Assembly: GCA_011763485.2 (NCBI GenBank)
Contig: JAANSK020134457.1
Span: 1 to 26,030, forward strand
DNA from: Isoetes engelmannii
Taxonomy: Eukaryota; Streptophyta; Lycopodiopsida; Isoetales; Isoetaceae
Reading direction: 5' to 3'
DNA length: 26,030 nucleotides
Part shown: positions 19,407 to 26,030 of the stretch, piece by piece
Layout: the number at the start of each line of letters is the position of its first letter
Position numbering within the stretch: position 1 is the stretch's first letter
Made by a program: the position numbers and the translations under genes
The notes under the pieces: generated by a model
The model's database searches: none
What the model was told of the DNA's origin: nothing
Seen by the model: only the letters and a program-made list of their open reading frames with translations

Positions 19407-21952
19407 TTAGAAAGCTCTCTTTCCAAACCGGTTGTGTGCAGGGAATGCTGAAGCTGACGATCTGGAATTATGATCAATTTGCAGGCCCTGACATATTGAA
19501 CCATTATAAGAACATTGTGACGCTCTGGTGCCACCACGTTTCCGAAACCTTTCAAGCATAATTTCATCTGTTGCAGCCTGTCGCCTGTTACCCATGTCCC
19601 CAGAAACAACGTCAGTAAAAGGATCACCTGTTCCACGGTTATTGCCTTGTGGATCCTTATCTTTGTAGAGATCAGGATGGTCTGATGTGCATGCACAACC
19701 AAAAAGTTGTGTTACAAGACCATCTTTTAACATGACTAAATTCATAAGATATAAGACAAGCATACCTCTCCGAAGTTTTTCTGCATATTCACGTCCCCGT
19801 TGGAAATAGTCAGCAGTGTAGCTTGATGGAATGCTAGACTGGGATCTGCAACGTGCAAGAAGGAAATAACTTTAAAAAACCTTCTAATTTCTTTTAGCTG
19901 TTGAAATGAGTAATGGATGTGTACCTTCCTCGTCCAACAAAGGGGCGCCTATCTTGGAGTGCTTCTTTGCAGCTTCAGTTTCTTCAATATTTTTCAACTT
20001 ATACCTGATTAATTAACAACAAAAATGCCGCCATAAATAATCACTGGTAAAAGGAGATAAATTAGATGCCTTTATCATGAATTTATTAATATCAAAATAA
20101 CTCCAGGATGTAGAAACCTGCTGCTAAGTTTACCTGTTACATCCTTAGGGTTAGAAACCATTTCTGTCAGTATTTGTTTTTATTACCATATAGTTGGCAT
20201 ATCAATAGAAGGCAAATGTTCTCAGCCAACCAATAAGCCTTCAATCAAACCTTTAAGCATGGAGGATAACTTACTCAATTGGGAGCTGAACCTCGGCTAT
20301 ACCTGTAGTCCATTGAGTAGAACTTTCTTCTGCATTCCGTCTTCGGACCTGCAAAAAAACCAAGCCCAAAGTGTTGCAGTTAAAGCAAATGTACGATACA
20401 GTAAAAGGGCGGTTCCATTACCGCTGTTTTATTGTACATTACAGGGCTTTTTTATGGCAATGATAAAATTAAAATCATGTATCCTAAATTTTACTTAAGT
20501 TCATATCTTCCAGTGGATAAATTTAACTGCCCTAAGTTTTCGTGCTTATTGTCATCCTTCAAAGGCCTGTAAGACTAGACTAACCATCCAGCAAAGCAAC
20601 AGCATTAAACATCCACAAAAATACAGTCTAATCAAAAAGTGCCTAGTGGCCAATGTTATTTTCCAGTTTTGATATCTAATAATGCGACCTTATTCATGTC
20701 CAAAGTCAATAAAGGGATTTCTACATACCTTGAGATGGTCTGGAATGATATACAATTCATCTTCTACAGTCCTTGCTTGATCCTCCTTGTCCTCTTCCTT
20801 GTTGCCTATCTCTTTCCCTCTCTTCTTTGCAAGTTCCAGCTCAAATATACTTCAACCTATAAGAACATGCCTACTGAGTAAGTGGAAATGCTATTGTACC
20901 AAAGTTTTGCCTATTAATTCGTGGCAAGCCTGTCTCTAAATATAGTTATTAACAATGACAAAGAAAATCAACAAAGAATAGCTTAGTTGATGATATATAA
21001 TGTGAATTCACACAGATCATCTTTTCAACTCAAGCCATCTCTTTTTATTCCATAAGAGTGGCTTTTTATGAAATAAACTTTTGCATCTCCAATACAATAA
21101 CAGCATACTTCTAACTTCAATTTATTAAAGGAGTCGGTTGTAATTGGTCAGAACTGTCCAAGCATTCTTCAAATATGTTTGGTAATCATTTGGGCCAGAA
21201 TTCATTACCAAGTTATCAATTACCAATAATTGATGATGACTTCCCACAATGAAATTCCGAATTGACAAAACCGTAGCCCTATTGAATTGGCAGCGGACCT
21301 CTTGTCCACTGCAGTAGGAAATGGCATAATAGCCTGTGGTGCTGGTTTCACAACAGGTGGAACAAATCACACCTTTGGAACCTCAAAAATCAATATCGTG
21401 ACCTGTATTAAGAGGTAACCTTAGAGAAGTGCGAAGAAGCAAGTTTCATAGCATGTTGGCTAAAACCAGATGAATCTTATGAGTGTTTTTTATTCCTACC
21501 ATTCTCTCTCTGCTCTATTGTAGGATGAAGATTGCATGACAAGAAACTCAAATTGCTTGTGATCTGTGTAAAATATGTTTCGAGTTAACATTCAAGGGCA
21601 TACATACATGTTTGGGTCTTCTACATTCACGGCTGTTTCTTGAGCAAAAGTGTCTTGCAAAACGAGCTCTTCTTTCTCCCCCTCCACCTCAGGCTTCTCC
21701 ACAGCCTTTACAATTGTCCCAACAACAGGGAGAACCTGATTGACAACCACTCCTATTTTTCGCTCTCGCTGTTTCTGAAGCAGCTTTACTTCCTCGAGGA
21801 TCAACCTATTCCAGTCATAACACCACCATAACATTAAACCGAGGGGATGGTTAGGAGGTAAGCTTGAAATAACAGACCTACGTTCGTTGTCATCCTCTTC
21901 ATCATCAGCTTCTTGAAGAACCCACTTTCGCCGGAAGTTCTTCCGGAGCCAT
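19407..21952 (-). pseudogene. C9orf78/HCA59 (Tls1-like) splicing-associated protein, seven exons with three 1-nt indels
   Basis: Seven exons in minus orientation: 21952-21878, 21805-21608, 20856-20729, 20348-20275, 20004-19925, 19845-19766 and 19681-19407. All six introns are GT-AG and exon phases agree. The order matches the family: basic NFRRKW start and acidic EADDEEDDNER; LEEVKLLQKQRERKIG; ELVLQDTFAQETAVNVEDPNM; LAKKRGKEIG and VEDELYIIPDHLK; EESSTQWTTGIAEVQLPIE and YKLKNIEETEAAKK; SIPSSYTADYFQRGREY and AEKLRR; DHPDLYKDKD and RRQAATDEIMLERFRKR. The homologue in other organisms (human C9orf78, fission yeast Tls1) is a nuclear spliceosome-associated factor. The total of about 303 codons is near full length. 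Three single-base indels interrupt the frame: an extra base just after the ATG, an extra T in exon 3 after KYI, and a missing base in exon 5 after EAAKK. The C-terminal tail differs from the usual basic RERHRVMRR-like end. Either a young pseudogene or assembly indels. Confidence 0.85.
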
Positions 21953-21974
21953 GAGCCCAGAGCTCCAAACCTTC

Positions 21975-22565
21975 AAAAATAGGGGTAAAACTAGCAGTGG
22001 AAGATGCGATTTTCTGACGGGTAAGGTTCCCAATTAGCTTCCCAATTTTTGAATCCTCAAGAACTGACAAAACCATACAATCTATTTCCTCGTTTCTTCC
22101 CCTCTGAAAAGACTCTATTCTTTTTGGAGTCAGAAGCTCCAGAGTTCAAACCTTGCGCATGGTTCTCCAGTGATGGCCATAAGGGGCAAATGCAATATCT
22201 TTTCCTCCGTAGGTGAAAACCTGAGATGCGATATTAACTGGCCGGGATGCAAATATATGATCCTTTATCTTCAAGAATTCTCTGACCATATCCAGATCCT
22301 CAGTAACTACGGCAGATATTACCCCCATTTTCAAGAACACAAGGGGACCATATTTTTTATTCATCTCCATCATTTTTATGTGGTGCACAGGCCCGACTTG
22401 GAGCAGATTCCCAACTATGGGCATAGGATAAGACCCTGGCGGCAAACGCCATCGCCTTGGCTTCTTCTTCCTAAGGCTTACCAGTTGCAAGAAAAACACA
22501 GAAAACAGAGCTCCGGCAAGCAATAATTTTACCTCCAAAAGCCAATCAAACAGAACATCCACCAA
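21975..22565 (-). pseudogene. Cytochrome P450 N-terminal fragment (CYP71-clan-like)
   Basis: The frame 22565-22146 begins with a hydrophobic membrane anchor (WLLEVKLLLAGALFSVFFLQL) and a basic stretch (RKKKPRRWR). The proline hinge PPGSYPMPIVGNLLQVG comes next, then KYGPLVFLKMG, VREFLK..DHIFASRP, DIAFAPYGHHWRTMRKV (helix C with the WxxxR heme-propionate motif) and a TGA at 22146-22148. Beyond it the same frame continues TLELLTPKRIESFQRGRNEE, so the TGA sits where the family has Cys (MRKVC). Similarity fades near 21975, and about 25 bp later the HCA59 start appears on the same strand. The I-helix, ExxR and heme-binding cysteine loop are absent, so there is no activity. It would have been an ER-anchored monooxygenase; subfamily not assignable (CYP703/CYP98-like flavour only). 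Confidence 0.85.
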
Positions 22566-23990
22566 GGCTGTATCAATTCGACAGACTGTATCCGTGGAGG
22601 GTTTTCCGGTGGATCGATGGAAGCACGAACTCTGAATTTCAGAGATTATCTAATTTCCTTCACCGTAGATTGGAAATTAAGAAGATCTAACGGCAGAGAA
22701 TAAAAAAAGATGATGTGGCATGGCAGGTGGACACCTTAGAATTGCAGCATTGAGGTGAGCTCGGGTTAGGCAACCCTGCTAAAAAATACTAAATTAGTTA
22801 ATAATAAGTAATTTAGCTTGGCCCAAATCGATTGGGCAAGGGAAACTTACCAACACTTAGACAAATTGGGGCTTCACTCCAACTTGTCCCAACATGATTT
22901 GGGGGAGCGTGGAGGACGAGGAGGAGCAATCCCATTCACCAAGAGGATGAAGACCCTTTCATATAATAGTTCTAGCAAAGACGCTGGTTCGTAGGCTGGA
23001 AAGCTTGAGTTTCTAGATAGCAACTGAACATTCGTTGCTTAGATGAATGATTAGATCTTATGTTGTTGCTCATTTGAGGTTCTGAATGGATTATAATAGT
23101 TCTTTGTTGCATTCTTATGCTTATTGGATAAGGGAGGGTAGAGACTTAAAAGACTATTAAGATTATAGATGCTTCTAGCTAGAACCCCATAAATCCCAAT
23201 AAATGCGGCCTGTGTATAGAGCCCACCTGGCTGTAGATGTTATGACGTGATTGAGCACCAGATAATGGATATAATGGTGAAGTGAAGGTGGGATCCAGCT
23301 GAGGTTGGATATCGTCTTGGTGTGCTAGACTTATTGCCGGTCACCGGGAGGGCCGGGTATGGGTCTGACACCCCATGGGTCGCAGGTGTCAATCCGAAAG
23401 ATCGTCTTGGGCTCGCTAGGCACGGGTGTCTATGAATTCTGGGGGGTTGAGTCGAGTATGGATGAGGGTTGGGAGAGGCCACATCCTCTAGCCAGACATG
23501 GGACCATTATGCTCATCGGACTGGGGAGATGTAACTTGGAGTAGTCTCATAGGATGACTCCATGAGATTACATCTCCGAAAGGCTACAAGCACCCCATAT
23601 CATGTCTCAGCCTATCTGCAAAGTATGCACAGGAGGGGTGGATGGAGTGGACTACCCTAGCCAATGTTCTATGCTAGCCAACGCCATTGTCATGATTCCC
23701 TCTATTGTTATTTGAAGACCCTGAACGTTAATCAACCCCTTTGAGTCTAAGCCCGGGGTAGAACCCTCATTTATGATGCATTGTGTATCTTATTCGATGT
23801 ATGTTGATGTTCGTATTGATGATGGATGTGCCACCCTTTGAGGTGGCATATTATTTATATGTATTGTGTCTTGTGCTAACATGTATGTACGCTTCCGCTA
23901 TATAGGATATCCCAGTGGAGGAATGGGGCCAATGACAACTCCCTGTCCTTCACTCGGTCACTTGGCCAAATGGTCTGGGACAGACAGAAG
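22566..23990. other. Unassigned stretch between the P450 fragment and LINE copy 2
   Basis: No recognised coding motif. The first 170 bp would be the 5' flank of the P450 fragment. The part from about 23230 is relatively GC-rich and repeat-like in texture but shows no terminal repeats or domain, so it is not assigned to an element. A short inverted phrase GAGATGTAACTTGGAGTAG / ATGAGATTACATCTCCG lies at about 23525-23577. Confidence 0.4.
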
Positions 23991-23994
23991 GCCT

Positions 23995-25610
23995 TTACTT
24001 GTGATATAAATCCTCGACCGTATGACATTCCCTGTGCATGTGCAAATTGTTAGAGAAAGTCACCGTGGTGCTCAATGCTCTGACCAATTCTATTGTTATA
24101 TTTATGATCGCGGATGTGGAAGTAGAGGGTGCCATACTGCACCAGGGCAAGGAGTTGAAGGGGAAGTCCCTGTATATGGATCGAGACCTCACCCCAGAGC
24201 AACAAGCGTCCCACAAATATGAGCTCTCCAAGGTTAAAAGCATTCACCATCAAGGAGGAGCGAAAGGACCAGTCCGAGGCAAGATGTACATTTTTTGCCC
24301 ACTGAATGGTGCTGCAAACCCTTAGGGCCATTCTGCCAAAGCCTCAACCTTCTACGATCATGCTCCTACTCTGCCCGCTTCCACGCCCGTTGCCTCAATG
24401 GCCACTGCCCCTCAGTCACATGCTACCTCTGCTCTTACTGCGTGCTCTGCTCCCACAGCTCAGTCTATTGCCGCTTCTCCCTCTTCCTACGCAACTCAGT
24501 TTGCACATGCATCTGCTGCTAACAAACAAGAAATGTACCTCTGGGTGTTCTCCTAGAATTGTCGGGGTTTCCCATGGCAGAAATGTGATAATCTCAACTA
24601 TGTGGTGACAGATATGGATTTCATCTTCCTCATGGAGAGTGGGAGCATGGAGGGCACAAGTTACTCATATCTCCCAGGTTACCAGCATTTATCAGTATTT
24701 AATAGATGTATAGGAAAGATGGGACACCTCGTGGGGGGGGTGCCTGTTATTACCAGACAACGTTGACACAGTTGACCTTCCTGCAAAACACAACCGGTAC
24801 TTGTGGGTGCGGGTGCAGAATTGTAGCGGCAACCCTCTCTTCTTGGATGCCTGCTACTTCCCACATGCAGAAGGTAACTTCTATCACGCCCACTTAGATG
24901 TGGATAGGATGGATTCTTATGCTGATCTATATGATGACATACAACAACACAAGCAGTTGGACAGTCATACTCCTTAGAGATTTCAATGCACAAATAGGAC
25001 AAGAGCAGCCCATGAGACTTGACTTCTCGGCTGACGATGTGTTGTATTTGTGCCCCGCAGAGGCGCCTTGGCCATGAACATCAGATGACAACCAAGTCAT
25101 GCGCTTCAACAGGCAGTTGCTTCTGCTCCGTGGTATCTTTGACCTGGTGAGTTGCAATGGCCTGGCATAGTGGCCCTCCTTTTGAAAGTGCACTTGTAGA
25201 CAGGAGAACCAGAGCAGAGAAATCAGTTTGGTGGAATATGTCTTAGTGGCTAAACAGGATATGCATGTCATCAATCATTTCCGAGTGGGCACAGATAGTA
25301 GAGATGAGGAGATCGACTCACATCACCTTCTGCTCTACCTGAAGCTGGCTTGGCAAGCGATTAGAACTCCATCTATGGCAATTCCTCATATACCTCAGTT
25401 TTGATTGGATTATGAGCAGGCAGAGGCTTACGCCGAGATGCTCAAAGATGACCTAGCAAGAATTTTGCAGTCCCTCATGCTAGAGCCACATAAGGACCAG
25501 CTGATTGAGCTACTCGGCACTACAACAAAAAACTATTTTGGGAGAACCTGCCGGCAAAGGATCTCAGAGACCACAACCTTACCGTAGATGCAAATGCAAG
25601 TAGGTCACAA
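23995..25610 (+). mobile_element. LINE copy 2 (same family as copy 1), ORF1 end to linker, no RT
   Basis: Plus-strand pieces match LINE copy 1 in order. The RRM-like ORF1 region is at 24038-24325 (IADVEVEGAILHQGKELKG, LTPEQQASHK). An Ala/Pro/Leu-rich stretch follows (about 24320-24530). The endonuclease start has NCRGFPW..CDNL and DFIFLMES (about 24555-24640), then RYLWVRVQ-type, DFNAQIGQE and RGIFDLVSCNGLA (about 24800-25170). An SLVEYVL..INHFRVGTDSRDEEID piece (about 25225-25320) corresponds to the SDH region, here SHH. The linker DYEQAEAYAEMLKDDLARIL is at 25405-25590. Many stops and frame changes make it more decayed than copy 1. The catalytic GDFNA is RDFNA here. It also ends before the reverse transcriptase. 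Confidence 0.75.
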
Positions 25611-26030
25611 ATCCAGCTATCTTTAACACAAGTTGCCGCACATTATCGCGCTTTCCTGAAGGTAAGAAAGCACGATACATTGTGAGGCATCAAAAAGGTG
25701 CATTTAATTAAAATGGGTCAGATCTAGGAATTTGGGAATTTGGTGCCTTTTGGGATTGCTTATAAAAAGGGAAGTTTATCATTGAGAAAGGGCCATTTTT
25801 ACAACCATACAACATTTATTGGCTCATGATATTTTTACCTAATTGTAATATAACAGTTCGAGCTCAAAGAAAAGAAGGGGGGAGGGTGGGCAGGAAGGGG
25901 AGAAGAGAGGGGGATGGGCACAAGTTGGGGGGCAGAGAAATGCACAAGTTGAGAGTAGGACTAAACATGGACCTCTATTACATGTTCACAAATCCACTTT
26001 AAGTGAAATTTTTTCTACATAACAAATATA
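25611..26030. other. Gene-free right edge with a G-rich tract
   Basis: After the last LINE match no coding motif is seen. A G-rich block at 25877-25932 contains runs of 6, 3, 3 and 4 guanines with short spacers at 25877-25900, and so is G-quadruplex-prone. The rest is AT-rich. Confidence 0.5.

Noticed and set aside
23230-23960. Region with a repeat-like, relatively GC-rich texture that could be a long terminal repeat remnant
   Set aside because: No second copy, terminal dinucleotides, primer site or domain seen; assignment would be a guess.
1-26030. tRNA, rRNA or CRISPR features
   Set aside because: No GTTCRANYC-type T-loop with matching arms, no rRNA signature, and no regularly spaced short repeats of CRISPR type were found.

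Overview
This window looks like nuclear DNA of a land plant. The evidence is an A-type (CYP71-clan-like) cytochrome P450 N-terminus, a plant DOXC-type 2-oxoglutarate/Fe(II) dioxygenase, a plant-type C9orf78/HCA59 gene with seven exons, GT-AG introns throughout, telobox (AAACCCTA) motifs and AT-rich spacers. The protein sequences and the DUF6570-type Helitron hint at a non-flowering lineage such as a fern or bryophyte, but that is inference and cannot be settled from one window. Most of the window is transposon-derived.

Layout. 1-690: a candidate minus-strand promoter whose gene would lie off the left edge. 692-4745: a decayed Helitron on the plus strand. It has three helix-turn-helix-like modules, a CxxC motif plus DUF6570 domain, then a Rep (HUH/Y2) region. 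It is split at 2186-3280 by a 1.1 kb near-perfect foldback element flanked by TA. 4746-7802: a LINE on the minus strand (ORF1, endonuclease, linker) that stops at the threshold of the reverse transcriptase. Upstream of it are 180-bp telobox repeats (8011-8395) and a cluster of alternating GGCGTTA/TAACGCC motifs (8559-8815). 8816-12150: mostly unassigned DNA with one candidate promoter. 12202-12951: two exons of a 2OG dioxygenase that lack the C-terminal catalytic part. 13.0-18.2 kb: simple and diverged repeats, with a 247-bp hAT-type MITE carrying a perfect 8-bp target duplication at 14178-14424. 18253-18463: a small LINE fragment. 19407-21952: a minus-strand C9orf78/HCA59-like gene, complete in exon structure but carrying three 1-nt indels. 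Immediately upstream on the same strand (about 21975-22565) is a truncated P450 N-terminal fragment. 23995-25610: a second LINE copy on the plus strand, also ending before the reverse transcriptase.

How the parts relate. I see no operon-like or clustered pathway. The host genes are fragments or damaged copies embedded in nested transposons. The points of most interest are the P450/HCA59 juxtaposition, the foldback nested in the Helitron, the repeated HTH-like modules ahead of the Helitron, the shared 3' truncation of all three LINE copies, and the alternating-motif cluster next to the LINE 5' region.
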